A DNA stretch of 64,000 bases, taken from Amycolatopsis dendrobii. Lineage in GTDB: Bacteria; Actinomycetota; Actinomycetes; Mycobacteriales; Pseudonocardiaceae. Position 1 is the first letter of the stretch. Every line of letters starts with the position of its first letter. Below are positions 1 through 8,415 of the stretch, in pieces. The position numbers and the translations under genes were made by a program. Location of the stretch: the NCBI RefSeq assembly GCF_014145675.1, contig NZ_JACGZW010000016.1:124001-188000 (forward strand), in the 5' to 3' direction. The notes beneath the pieces were generated by a model. The model made no database searches and was not told the origin of the DNA. It was given only the letters and a program-made list of their open reading frames with translations.

Positions 1-722
1 CCGGCGTGGACGAAGCCGGTGCCGGAGCCTGCGCGGGCCCGCTTGTGGTGGCGTCCTGCGTGCTCCGTCCCGGCGACGGTGCGCGCCTGCCCGAGCTGAC
101 CGATTCGAAAATGCTCACCGCGAAGGCCCGGGACCGGGTTTACGACCGGGTTCTGCAACGCGCCCTCGACTACTCGGTGATCGTCATTCCTTCCGAGCAG
201 GTGGACCTGCTCGGCATCCGGGTGATGAACCTGGAAGGCATGCGCCGCGCCGTCGCCGGACTGCGCACCCATCCCGGCTACGTCCTCACCGACGGTTTCC
301 CCGTTCCCGGCATTCCCGCGCCGAATGTCGCGGTGATCAAGGGAGACCGCAGCGTCGCGAGCATCGCGGCGGCGTCGGTCCTGGCGAAGGTGACGAGGGA
401 CCGGATCATGGCCGGCCTGCACGAAGAGTTGCCGGCATACGGCTTCGACGTGCACAAGGGCTACAGCACCTCGGACCATCTGGCTGCGCTGAGTGAGCAC
501 GGCCCGAGCCCGGTGCACCGCTGGTCCTACACGAATGTCGCCACTGTCGCCCTCGCGCACGGACTCACTGCCCCGCATCCGGTCGTGCTCACCTACGCTG
601 CACTGGAGAATGCCCTGGAAAAAGCGGGCGGGCCGGTCCGTGCCCCGGGCCGCTCGGTGGGTAAGAATGAACGCTCCGCCGCCGGAGCAGGACGAACGCG
701 AGGAGGGGCGCGGATTTCATGA
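1..722 (+). CDS. rnhB: Ribonuclease HII, 5'-truncated by the window edge
   Basis: RNase HII cleaves the RNA strand of RNA-DNA hybrids and removes ribonucleotides misincorporated into DNA. The first complete codon is at position 3 and the protein is open to the left, so the start is missing. Visible family blocks are the N-terminal GVDEAG, the D-S-K-M/L motif after about 30 residues, IAAASVLAKVTRDR, and GYDVHKGYST-like GFDVHKGYST. The last ~35 residues are low-complexity. Oddity: the normally invariant G-R-G loop after DEA reads G-A-G (codons GGT GCC GGA). The stop overlaps the next start by 4 bp (ATGA), so translation is probably coupled to the DUF2469 gene, as in other actinobacteria. The family assignment is secure. 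Confidence 0.93.
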   Translation, partial: GVDEAGAGACAGPLVVASCVLRPGDGARLPELTDSKMLTAKARDRVYDRVLQRALDYSVIVIPSEQVDLLGIRVMNLEGMRRAVAGLRTHPGYVLTDGFPVPGIPAPNVAVIKGDRSVASIAAASVLAKVTRDRIMAGLHEELPAYGFDVHKGYSTSDHLAALSEHGPSPVHRWSYTNVATVALAHGLTAPHPVVLTYAALENALEKAGGPVRAPGRSVGKNERSAAGAGRTRGGARIS

Positions 723-1042
723 GCGCAGAGGATCTCGAGAAGTACGAGACCGAGATGGAGCTCTCGCTGTACCGCGAGTACCGCGACATAGTGGGCCAGT
801 TCTCGTACGTGGTGGAGACCGAGCGGCGGTTCTACCTGGCCAACGCGGTGGACGTGCAGGTCCGCGACGGCGGCGGCGAGGTGTACTTCGAGGTGCGCAT
901 GTCGGACGCCTGGGTGTGGGACATGTACCGCCCCGCCCGGTTCGTGAAGCACGTCCGGGTCATCACCTTCAAGGACGTCAACGTCGAAGAACTCGACAAA
1001 CCCGACCTGCGGCTCCCCGAGGACGGCCCGTTCTCGGGCTGA
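719..1042 (+). CDS. DUF2469 family conserved actinobacterial protein
   Basis: A 107-residue protein of unknown function that is almost always found directly after rnhB in actinobacteria. It begins MSAEDLEKYE and has the typical family blocks LYREYRDIVGQFSYVVETERRFYLAN and KFDVN-like FKDVNVEELDKPDL. It has no signal peptide or membrane segment and is acidic. The start is fixed by the ATGA overlap with rnhB and by an AGGAGG-type sequence at about 701-706. A GC-rich hairpin follows, which probably ends the rnhB transcript. Confidence 0.93.
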   Translation: MSAEDLEKYETEMELSLYREYRDIVGQFSYVVETERRFYLANAVDVQVRDGGGEVYFEVRMSDAWVWDMYRPARFVKHVRVITFKDVNVEELDKPDLRLPEDGPFSG

Positions 1043-1066
1043 CCCCACTGCTTGCTTTCGCCACGA

Positions 1067-1094
1067 GGCCACCCGGCACTTCGCCCGGGTGGCC
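1067..1094 (+). terminator. Intrinsic-type terminator hairpin after DUF2469
   Basis: A 10-bp perfect stem (GGCCACCCGG with CCGGGTGGCC) and an 8-nt loop lie 25 bp after the DUF2469 stop. There is only a weak T tract, as is common in high-GC actinobacteria. Confidence 0.6.
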
Positions 1095-1163
1095 TTCGTC
1101 GTTCTCTCCCCCCCGCACACCACACTGACAATCCACCTGGCTCTCACCTCCTCAGACCAGTTC

Positions 1164-1190
1164 TGATCCACAACCCCCGGGTTATCCACA
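1164..1190 (+). promoter_or_regulatory. DnaA-box-like pair (TGATCCACA, TTATCCACA)
   Basis: TTATCCACA at 1182-1190 is a perfect match to the classical 9-mer DnaA box. TGATCCACA at 1164-1172 differs at one position and has the same orientation, 18 bp upstream. Both lie in the 247-bp non-coding stretch between the DUF2469 and yraN genes. Binding is inferred, not shown. Confidence 0.4.
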
Positions 1191-1289
1191 GCTGCTCCGG
1201 ATCCCCCTGGCGCTGGGTTTGATCACGCTGCGATCGTGACAACACACGCACCGTGATCGACGGTGCTCGCGCTGTCCGAGGGGGACACC

Positions 1290-1670
1290 ATGAACGACGG
1301 CCCGCACCCTGGCGCGGCCTGGCGCCGGACGTTCGGCCGCTGGGGCGAGGACCTCGCCGCCCGGCATCTCCAGGCCGCCGGCATGGTCCTGCTCAGCCGG
1401 AACTGGCACTGCCGCGAGGGCGAGCTGGACCTGGTCCTTTCCGAAGGCGACCGGGTGATCTTCTGCGAAGTCAAAACCCGCTCCAGCACCGAATACGGCA
1501 CCCCGGCCGAATCCGTCACGCCGGACAAGATCGACCGCGTCCACCGAGCCGCCATGCGCTGGCTCAAGGAACACCGGGTCGGCTGGTGCCGCATCCGCTA
1601 TGACGTCGTGACTGTCTACGCTCCCGACGGCGAAGAGCCCGTCGTCCGGCACCTGATAGGTGCTTTCTGA
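1290..1670 (+). CDS. YraN/UPF0102 family endonuclease-like protein
   Basis: A protein of about 126 residues with the UPF0102 pattern: GRWGEDLAARHLQAAG, then NWHCREGELDLV, then VIFCEVKTRSS. The E-x-D and E-V-K residues fit a PD-(D/E)xK nuclease-like core related to archaeal Holliday-junction resolvases. The biochemical role in bacteria is not settled. The ATG at 1290 is preferred because GAGGGGG lies at a suitable distance. In-frame codons upstream give only a short extension. The stop (TGA, 1668-1670) overlaps the ATG of comM by 1 nt, so the two are an operon, as in most actinobacteria. Confidence 0.9.
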   Translation: MNDGPHPGAAWRRTFGRWGEDLAARHLQAAGMVLLSRNWHCREGELDLVLSEGDRVIFCEVKTRSSTEYGTPAESVTPDKIDRVHRAAMRWLKEHRVGWCRIRYDVVTVYAPDGEEPVVRHLIGAF

Positions 1671-3181
1671 TGCCGCACGCCAAAACCTGGTCCGTCGCAT
1701 TGCTCGGCATCGAAGGCCGGGTAGTGGAAATCGAAGCCGACCTAGGCGGCGGCCTGAGCCGAGTAACCCTGGTCGGCCTGCCCGACGCCGGCCTCCGCGA
1801 GGCGAAAGACCGAGTCCGCTCCGCAGTCCGCAACTCCGGCCAATCCTGGCCGGACGGCAAGATCACGCTGGCCCTCTCCCCAGCCAACCTGCCCAAAATG
1901 GGCTCGGGCTACGACCTGGGCATCGCCGCCGCTGTCCTGGCGGCCATCGGCGCCGTTCCAGCCAGGAAACTCCTGCACACGATCCTCCTCGGCGAACTGG
2001 CCTTGGACGGCCGAATCCGCCCGGTACGCGGCGTCCTTCCCGGTCTGCTGGCCGCCAAAGCCGCAGGCCACGAACGCGCCGTAGTGCCCACTGAGTCGTT
2101 GGTCGAAGCCGCCTTGGTGGACGGCTTGGAAGTCTCCGGAGTAACCCGCCTGGCCGAACTGATCGCCTGGCTCAAAGACGAAGCCGACCTGGAACTCCCC
2201 GCCGCTCCCACGGTCGCCGCCCCCGCGGAAGTCCCCGACCTGGCCGACGTAGTAGGCCAGCCAGAAGCCAGATGGGCCCTGGAAGTCGCCGCAGCAGGCG
2301 GCCACCACCTCCTGCTCGCCGGCCCGCCCGGCGTCGGCAAAAGCATGCTGGCCAGACGCCTCCCCGGCCTGCTGCCGGATCTCTCTCCAGCCGAGTCCCT
2401 GGAAGTAACCGCCATCCACTCGGTAGACGGCTCCCTGTCCAAGTCGTCGCCCCTGGTGACAGTCCCGCCTTTCGTCGCCCCACACCACTCGATCAGCCCC
2501 CCGGCCCTCATCGGCGGCGGCACCGGCCTGGCCGCTCCCGGCGCCATCAGCCGGGCCCACCGAGGTGTGCTTTTCCTGGACGAGGCCTGCGAATTCGGCA
2601 ACCAACGCCTCGACTCGCTCCGCACCGTCATGGAGGAAGGCGAAGTCCGCATCGCCCGCGCGAAGGGCGTCGTCCGCTATCCCGCCCAGTTCCAACTGGT
2701 CCTGGCCACCAACCCCTGCCCCTGCGCGCCACCCCGGGAAACCGACTGCACCTGCTCAGTAACCACTCGCCGCCGCTACCTGTCGCGCCTCTCCGGCCCT
2801 CTCCTGGACCGAGTAGACCTCCGCGTCCGCCTACGCCCCCTGACCGCGATCTCCGCCCACCAATCCACCACCCCCGAACCGTCCTCGACCGTCCGAGCCC
2901 GAGTACAAGCCGCCCGCGACCGAGCCAAACACCGCTGGCACGAACACGGCTGGCAATCCAACACCGAAGTCCCTGGCCCCGTCCTGCGCCGAGACTTCGC
3001 CCTGCCGCCACCCGCCACCGCAGTCCTGGACCGAGCCCTCGACCGGGGTTTGCTGACCGCCCGGGGAGCCGACAGATGCCTGCGCATCGCCTGGACTTTG
3101 GCCGATCTGGCAGCCCTGCCCCAACCCGACGCCGACCACGTCACCGCAGCCCTGGACTTCCGGGAACGCAAAACCGGCTGA
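1670..3181 (+). CDS. comM: YifB/ComM family Mg-chelatase-like AAA ATPase
   Basis: A 503-residue AAA+ ATPase of the magnesium-chelatase subunit ChlI-like family. In naturally competent bacteria ComM is a branch-migration helicase that extends heteroduplex during transformation. The N-terminal ChlI-type domain is residues ~20-140. Walker A GPPGVGKS is near residue 219, Walker B GVLFLDEACEF near 298, and a Cys-rich CPCAPPRETDCTC block near 350. The C-terminal Mg-chelatase domain is complete and the length is normal. The protein sits between yraN and dprA, a DNA-processing cluster shared across actinobacteria. Whether the host is naturally transformable cannot be read from the sequence. Confidence 0.92.
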   Translation: MPHAKTWSVALLGIEGRVVEIEADLGGGLSRVTLVGLPDAGLREAKDRVRSAVRNSGQSWPDGKITLALSPANLPKMGSGYDLGIAAAVLAAIGAVPARKLLHTILLGELALDGRIRPVRGVLPGLLAAKAAGHERAVVPTESLVEAALVDGLEVSGVTRLAELIAWLKDEADLELPAAPTVAAPAEVPDLADVVGQPEARWALEVAAAGGHHLLLAGPPGVGKSMLARRLPGLLPDLSPAESLEVTAIHSVDGSLSKSSPLVTVPPFVAPHHSISPPALIGGGTGLAAPGAISRAHRGVLFLDEACEFGNQRLDSLRTVMEEGEVRIARAKGVVRYPAQFQLVLATNPCPCAPPRETDCTCSVTTRRRYLSRLSGPLLDRVDLRVRLRPLTAISAHQSTTPEPSSTVRARVQAARDRAKHRWHEHGWQSNTEVPGPVLRRDFALPPPATAVLDRALDRGLLTARGADRCLRIAWTLADLAALPQPDADHVTAALDFRERKTG

Positions 3182-3575
3182 CCGACCCCGCGCGCCGAAT
3201 CCACGGCAACTCCAGCCCCGGACGGACGGACGGTCCGTCCCGACCGGATCAGCTCGAAGCCGTTCGCGATGCCCTCGCCTCCGGAGGCTCACGCCGACAC
3301 GGGCGAGCGCATCCTGCCCGGCGCCGTCAGGCCGATGCCACGTGGCGGACGTCATCGGAACCGCGCCGCTGAGCGTCGCCTCGGCGGACGGCCCGACCGC
3401 GGCGGTTCTGATGCCTGCTCAGCCGTGCACCGAGACCGTCAGACCGACGGCCACACGCGCTGTGCCTGCAGCGAGCCCGAAACCTGCCCGCCCCAGCCCG
3501 CTGGAGCCCGACCAGATGTCCCAACCCGGCCAGGCAAACCCGCCCGTCCGGAACCTCCGACGAAAGGAAAGCACC
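3182..3575. other. Intergenic region upstream of the dprA operon
   Basis: About 390 bp without a recognisable gene. Long open frames run through it on both strands, but they are arginine/proline-rich and look like GC-driven artefacts. A good Shine-Dalgarno sequence (GAAAGGAAAG) appears only at the right end, before the short frame that overlaps dprA. No terminator or tRNA was seen. Confidence 0.5.
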
Positions 3576-3791
3576 ATGTCCGACCGAGCCGTCCCGTCCT
3601 CGTCCCAGCGCACCCGGCACCGCAGGCCGAAGACGCCGCAGCACAAGATCGTCCGGCATCTGCATCCGGTCCGGCGCCGGGAAATCCGCCCCGAACACGA
3701 TCCGGTCCGGGTCCGAGAACGGTTGGCGCTGCACCGCCACCTCGCCGTCGTCCGCTCCGAAAACCCTGGTGGCCGAAGAGGTGCGGCGTGA
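3576..3791 (+). CDS. Possible small basic leader protein overlapping dprA
   Basis: A 71-residue Arg/His-rich frame starting with ATG 9 bp after a strong Shine-Dalgarno sequence. Its TGA stop overlaps the GTG of dprA by 4 bp (GTGA), a classic coupling arrangement. The product is not recognised, is strongly basic (RTRHRRPKTPQ near residue 12) and has no hydrophobic segment. It may be a real coupled small protein or simply the leader that sets dprA translation. The unusual composition argues for caution. Confidence 0.3.
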   Translation: MSDRAVPSSSQRTRHRRPKTPQHKIVRHLHPVRRREIRPEHDPVRVRERLALHRHLAVVRSENPGGRRGAA

Positions 3792-4960
3792 GCGTGGCCG
3801 TCGAGGACACCACAGCGGCGACCGACTCCGAACGGCTCGCCCGCGCGTATCTGCTCGGCGTCGCTGAACCACCGGCGCCGCACCTGCTGGAGTTCGTCGG
3901 CGAACACGGCCCGGTCAAGGCCGCGGAACGGGTCCGGGCGGGGGACTGTCCTGAGAAGGTTTTCCGCGAAACGGCCGCACGGCGGGAATCCACGGTCGCG
4001 GAACGAGATCTTGAGGAGGCCGCCAAAGCCGGTGCCCGGCTCGTGGTTCCCGAAGACCACGAATGGCCCGCGTGGCCGCTGCTGTCGCTGGCGGTAGCAG
4101 CCGGAAACGGCGTGAAGCACGTGGCGGCGCCGCTCGGACTCTGGGTGCGCGGCGACGCGAGCCTGGCCGAAGTCGCGGACCGTGCGGTGGCGGTCGTCGG
4201 CGCGCGGATGGCCACGGACTACGGCCTGCACAACGCCCTCGAGATCGGCCACGCCTTGGCGATCCGCCAAGTACCGGTCTTCTCCGGTGCCGCGCTGGGC
4301 ATCGACGCCGCCGCCCATCGAGGTGCGCTCAGTGGCGGCGGAGTCACTGTCGCGCTGCTCGGTTGCGCAGTTGACTATTCCTATCCCGTGGGGAACAGCG
4401 GCTTGTTGGACCGCATCGTCGGCGAGGGCGGCGCGATCGTCAGCGAGTACGCGCCGAAGACGCCGCCCGCGCGCCATCGATTTCTGGTGCGCAACCGCCT
4501 TATCGCAGGCCTTACCGACGGCACAGTCGTTGTGGAGGCCGGGATCCGCAGCGGTGCGCGCAACACCGCCACGATCGCGGGCGCGCTCGGCAAGGTCGTG
4601 ATGGCGTTGCCGGGATCAGTGCATTCGGGCAGTTCAGCCGGTTGCCACGCGCTGATCCGGGACTGCAAGGCCACATTGGTCACGTCAGTTGACGAGGTGC
4701 TCGAGACCGTGGGCCGGTTCGGCGCCGCGGCTCCGGCCGTTGAGCCACATCGGCGGCCCACGGACAATCTCGGTCCGGAGGCGTCACGGGTCTACGACGC
4801 GCTGCTTCCCCGGGCCGGCCGGGCTCCGGAGGAGGTCGCGGAAAGCGCTGGAGTGCCCGTTTCCCGAGTTCGCGCCTTGTTGCCCGCACTGGAAATCGAC
4901 GGCTTCGCGGTGCGCGGCGAGACCGGCTGGCGGCAGATCGTCCGAACGGCCAACCGATGA
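3788..4960 (+). CDS. dprA: DNA-processing protein DprA (Smf)
   Basis: About 390 residues. DprA loads RecA onto incoming single-stranded DNA during transformation and is kept in many non-competent bacteria. The Rossmann-like core shows VAVVGARMATDYG near residue 137, FSGAALGIDAAAHRGAL, then the RNRLIAGLTDGTVVVEA motif near residue 234 and GARNTA. The C-terminal ~65 residues form a winged-helix-like domain (VYDALLPRAGRAPEEVAE). The GTG at 3788 is chosen because it overlaps the preceding short frame and matches the domain start. In-frame codons further upstream would only add low-complexity sequence. Confidence 0.92.
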   Translation: MSVAVEDTTAATDSERLARAYLLGVAEPPAPHLLEFVGEHGPVKAAERVRAGDCPEKVFRETAARRESTVAERDLEEAAKAGARLVVPEDHEWPAWPLLSLAVAAGNGVKHVAAPLGLWVRGDASLAEVADRAVAVVGARMATDYGLHNALEIGHALAIRQVPVFSGAALGIDAAAHRGALSGGGVTVALLGCAVDYSYPVGNSGLLDRIVGEGGAIVSEYAPKTPPARHRFLVRNRLIAGLTDGTVVVEAGIRSGARNTATIAGALGKVVMALPGSVHSGSSAGCHALIRDCKATLVTSVDEVLETVGRFGAAAPAVEPHRRPTDNLGPEASRVYDALLPRAGRAPEEVAESAGVPVSRVRALLPALEIDGFAVRGETGWRQIVRTANR

Positions 4961-5011
4961 TGGGCGTGGCGATGCTTGACCAATGGCGATGGTTCGCGCA
5001 GCGTAATCGCC

Positions 5012-6031
5012 ATGCCGTCAGCGAGTGCACGCAAGGACGCGGTCCCGCGTCCCGGTGGACACCGGAAACGCCCGCCACGACCCGATCTTCGTGCACTTCG
5101 CGCCGAATTGCCGGAGTCCGCCGAGTCGGTGGTGGCCGGTTACGAACGGCATCTGTCGTTGGAGCGTGGGCTGTCTCCGCACACCGTGCGCGCGTACGTC
5201 GGCGACGTCGTTTCGCTGTTGGCGTTCCTGACCGCGGGGGAGGGCGACCGTCCCGCGCGGCGCTTTGAGGACTTGGACGTCACGCAGCTGCGGGCGTGGC
5301 TCGCGGGGCAGCGCTCGGATGGCGCCGGGCGCACCACCCTCGCGCGCCGCGCCGCGGCCGCGCGCACCTTCACGGCTTGGGCGCACCGCACCGGTTTGCT
5401 GAAGTCGGACCCGGGCGGTCGGCTGGCCGCGCCGCGCACGCACCGGACCTTGCCCGGAGTGCTCCGTGCCGAACAGGCCGACGCGCTCATGGACGCCTCC
5501 GCGAAAGGGGCAGCCGAACGGGATCCGATCGCTCTGCGTGACCGCGCGTTGGTCGAATTGCTGTACGCAACCGGCATTCGGGTGTCGGAGTTGTGCGGAC
5601 TGGACGTCGGCAGCGTGGACTTTTCCCGCCGCGTGGTTTCGGTGGTGGGCAAGGGAGACAAGGAGCGGACAGTTCCGTTCGGCGTCCCGGCGGCCGAGGC
5701 GCTGACCGCGTGGCTGGAGGACGGACGGCCCGCGCTGGCTGGGGAAACGCCGTTGACGGCGCTTTTCCTGGGCGTTCGCGGCAAGCGCCTCGACCCGCGC
5801 GCGGCGCGCCGCGTGGTGCACGAGGCGGTGGCCGCGGTGCCGGGCGCAACGGACATGGGGCCGCACGGGCTAAGGCATTCCGCCGCGACGCATCTGCTCG
5901 AAGGAGGTGCCGATCTCCGGAGCGTTCAGGAACTGCTTGGTCACGCTACGCTGGCCACGACCCAGCTCTACACTCATGTGACCGTCGATCGGCTGAAGGC
6001 GATCCATGACCGAGCACACCCGCGGGCCTGA
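5012..6031 (+). CDS. xerC: Tyrosine recombinase XerC
   Basis: A site-specific recombinase that resolves chromosome dimers at dif with XerD. The N-terminal SAM-like domain contains YERHLSLERGLSPHTVRAYVGDV. The catalytic set is complete: Arg in ATGIRVSEL (about residue 190), Lys in GKGDKERTVPF, HGLRHSAATHLL, LGHATLATTQLYTHV with the Tyr nucleophile. An in-frame TTG at 4976 would add 12 residues, and neither start has a strong ribosome site. The 3' end overlaps whiG by 26 bp. Position between dprA and the sigma factor is the standard actinobacterial locus, so this is the housekeeping Xer protein and not a mobile-element integrase. Confidence 0.93.
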   Translation: MPSASARKDAVPRPGGHRKRPPRPDLRALRAELPESAESVVAGYERHLSLERGLSPHTVRAYVGDVVSLLAFLTAGEGDRPARRFEDLDVTQLRAWLAGQRSDGAGRTTLARRAAAARTFTAWAHRTGLLKSDPGGRLAAPRTHRTLPGVLRAEQADALMDASAKGAAERDPIALRDRALVELLYATGIRVSELCGLDVGSVDFSRRVVSVVGKGDKERTVPFGVPAAEALTAWLEDGRPALAGETPLTALFLGVRGKRLDPRAARRVVHEAVAAVPGATDMGPHGLRHSAATHLLEGGADLRSVQELLGHATLATTQLYTHVTVDRLKAIHDRAHPRA

Positions 6032-6989
6032 AGAGGCCGGCGGCGGCTCGGCCGGGGACGGCAGGGCCGAACCGCCGGCGCACGCGCATCCGCACGAGCA
6101 CGGAGACCACACTGAGCAGCACGCCGAGAACGACCGTGCAATGACTTCCACGTCGCAGGTCACGGAAGCCGGGGCGGAACGCCCCGGCGTGCAGGACGCC
6201 GTCAACGGGGACGGTCGTCCTGTTCAGGACGTCGACGCGGGGATTCAGGCGCTGTGGCAGCAGTTCGCCGACAAACCGGACCAGACGTCGCGCGACCGGC
6301 TGGTGCTGCACTACGCACCGCTGGTGAAGTACGTCGCGGGCCGGGTCGGCACCGGTCTGCCGACACACGTAGACGTCGGCGACCTTGTGCAGTCAGGCAT
6401 TTTCGGGCTGGTCGACGCGATCGAGAAGTTCGATCCGGAACGCGGCCTGCGCTTCGAGACGTACGCGATGCAACGCATCCGGGGCGCCATCCTGGACGAC
6501 CTCCGCTCCCAGGACTGGGTACCGCGCGCGGTGCGCAGCAAGGCGAAGGAAACGGCCCGCGCGCTGGAGCGCCTCGGCGCCCGCCTGCACCGAACCCCGA
6601 CCGACGCCGAACTCGCCGGCGAAATGGGCATCAGCCTCGACGATCTGCGCGACTTTTACGGCCAGCTCCGCCTCACCAGCGTGGTGGCGCTGGAAGACCT
6701 GGTCGCCGCGGGCAAAGACGCCGGCTCGCTGGTCGACACCCTCCCCGACGACGGCGCGGTCGACCCGGTGGCCGTCCTCGTGGACCAGGACAACCGCCGT
6801 CAGCTCGCCGAAGCCATCGCGCAGCTGACCGACCGGGACAAGATCGTCGTCAGCCTCTACTACTTCGAAAGCCTGACCCTGGCGGAAATCGGCAAGGTCC
6901 TCGGCGTCACGGAATCCCGCGTGAGCCAGTTGCACACCCGCGCGGTGATGCGGCTGCGCGCCAAGCTGATGGAGCAACCCAGCGGCTGA
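6006..6989 (+). CDS. whiG: RNA polymerase sigma factor, WhiG/FliA family
   Basis: A 327-residue sigma-70 family protein. Region 2 is the conserved VKYVAGRVGTGLPTHVDVGDL...QRIRGAILDDLR...WVPR block (about 100-175). Region 3 is ARALERLGARLHRTPTDAELA, and region 4 is LAEIGKVLGVTESRVSQLHTRAVMRLR. In Streptomyces WhiG controls the commitment of aerial hyphae to sporulation, and FliA homologues control motility. The first ~75 residues (His/Glu-rich, HAHPHEHGDH) are not part of the family core, so a start further in (for example ATG at 6141) is possible. Overlap with xerC suggests co-transcription. Confidence 0.88.
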   Translation: MTEHTRGPEEAGGGSAGDGRAEPPAHAHPHEHGDHTEQHAENDRAMTSTSQVTEAGAERPGVQDAVNGDGRPVQDVDAGIQALWQQFADKPDQTSRDRLVLHYAPLVKYVAGRVGTGLPTHVDVGDLVQSGIFGLVDAIEKFDPERGLRFETYAMQRIRGAILDDLRSQDWVPRAVRSKAKETARALERLGARLHRTPTDAELAGEMGISLDDLRDFYGQLRLTSVVALEDLVAAGKDAGSLVDTLPDDGAVDPVAVLVDQDNRRQLAEAIAQLTDRDKIVVSLYYFESLTLAEIGKVLGVTESRVSQLHTRAVMRLRAKLMEQPSG

Positions 6990-7149
6990 ACCCCGGTTCC
7001 GCACCCGGCGCAATGGCGACTGCCTTTGCCGCGACGCTGTCCGGTGCTCGCGTGCGTTCGGTGCGGGCCACGGTCGACGTGGCGGTGGTTTGAGCCTGAT
7101 GACCTCCTTCGGATCGATCGGCCGGCGAGAGGCGGGGGCCTCCTTGGTG

Positions 7150-8415
7150 TTACGGGCCTTCTGCCCACGGCTTGAGGCGTACCCGGCCGGGGGCGCCGAC
7201 CAAGGCGAGCGGGTCGATGTATTCCGTGTCGCGGCGGGCTCCCCAGTGCAGGCAGACGGCGGTCGGGCAGCCGGGATGGCCTGGGGCCGCGGTTCCCAGC
7301 GGCTGTCCGCGGTAGACCTGGTCTCCGGCGGCGACTGCCGGGGCGATCGGGAGGTAGGTCGTGTGGAGGCCGCCGTCGTGGTCTACGGCGACAACTCCCT
7401 GGCCTGCGACCTGACCGGCGAAGACCACCACTCCCCTGTCCGCGGCCAGTACTTGCTGTCCGGCGGCGGCTTCCAGGTCTACGCCTCGATGGCCTGGGCC
7501 GAACGGGGTCGCGGGCGGTTCGAAGTTGCGGGTGACGTGCGGGCGGGGCGTCAGAGGCCAGGCGAGGCGGCCGGGTTCTTCCGGAACGGGCTGGAGGGGC
7601 GCGGCGTCGGCTCGGGAGTGGAAGAGGGCGGCTGAGCCCGCCGACAGGGTCAAGACCGTCGCCAGGATCAGCCACGTTCGGGTGGTGCTTTTGCGGCTGA
7701 ACGGCGGGAGATCGCCGCCTGCCCCGGCCAAGCGCAGGGGTGGATGCCCCCAGCTGAAATCGCAGGGCAGGGAGATCCGGATGCTCGGCAAGAGGGCCGC
7801 GGGTCTGGGGCGGGCAGGACGGAGGAGCCGACGGGAGACGAAGAGGGCGTAACGGTTGGCGGTGCCGGCGGCGGACGTCGCGCGGGCCCAGACGCGGCGG
7901 AGCGCGGTGCGGATTCTGGGCGGTCTGGCGGGTGGTCTGCGGTGACGGCCGCTTCGAGGGAGAGAACCCGTCCAGGTACCGGGCGGGACCGCGTCGTCCG
8001 GGCTCAGCAGGGCTGCGGCCGCAGGTGGGTGCTGGGTGAGCAGGGCGGCGGTCGCCAGGACTACTGGGTGAGCCGAATCCGGGGGAGACGGGACCGGCGA
8101 GGGACCGGCGTGGCTGCTCGCTTCTCTGTCCGGGCGAGGAACAGGGGAGGGCGTTGAACTGGCCCGGCTCGGTGTCGAGGGCGTGCGCAGCGGGGATGCG
8201 GTGCGGGAGCCGGTGGGGCCGGCCGCAGCGGCGACGATGGGCGAAGTGCCCGGTGTCGAGGGCGAATGCAGCGGGCGAGCCGCGCGGGAATCGGCGGGGG
8301 AACCGGCAGCGGGCGAAGAACTCGGCGCCGAAGGCGCGCGCAACAAGGATGTCGCAGGAGAATCGGCAGTCCGGGAAGCAGCAGCGGCAACGGGAAAAGA
8401 TCGCGTAGTGGTCAT
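7150..8415 (-). CDS. Membrane-anchored M23 (LytM-type) peptidase family protein
   Basis: About 421 residues in three parts: a Ser/Pro/Ala-rich N-terminal half (1 to ~200), a single membrane segment WLILATVLTLSAGSAALF (about 247-264), then a C-terminal extracytoplasmic M23 domain (about 286-405). Zinc-site residues are seen in GPGHRGVDLEAAAG (His and Asp) and CLHWGAR (His). The usual HxH pair is reduced to LHWG, a form common in actinobacterial members. M23 enzymes cut peptidoglycan cross-bridges, and some act only as regulators. The ATG at 8415 follows GAGGATGGGG. A GTG at 8433 would add six residues. The gene is divergent from rpsB across a ~400-bp region. The low-complexity half inflates open frames on the other strand. 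Confidence 0.8.
   Translation of the reverse strand: MTTTRSFPVAAAASRTADSPATSLLRAPSAPSSSPAAGSPADSRAARPLHSPSTPGTSPIVAAAAGPTGSRTASPLRTPSTPSRASSTPSPVPRPDREASSHAGPSPVPSPPDSAHPVVLATAALLTQHPPAAAALLSPDDAVPPGTWTGSLPRSGRHRRPPARPPRIRTALRRVWARATSAAGTANRYALFVSRRLLRPARPRPAALLPSIRISLPCDFSWGHPPLRLAGAGGDLPPFSRKSTTRTWLILATVLTLSAGSAALFHSRADAAPLQPVPEEPGRLAWPLTPRPHVTRNFEPPATPFGPGHRGVDLEAAAGQQVLAADRGVVVFAGQVAGQGVVAVDHDGGLHTTYLPIAPAVAAGDQVYRGQPLGTAAPGHPGCPTAVCLHWGARRDTEYIDPLALVGAPGRVRLKPWAEGP

Noticed and set aside
5012..6031. XerC as the recombinase that built the rlmN array
   Set aside because: It sits at the universal dprA-whiG locus and matches the housekeeping dif recombinase; nothing ties it to the rlmN site 23 kb away.
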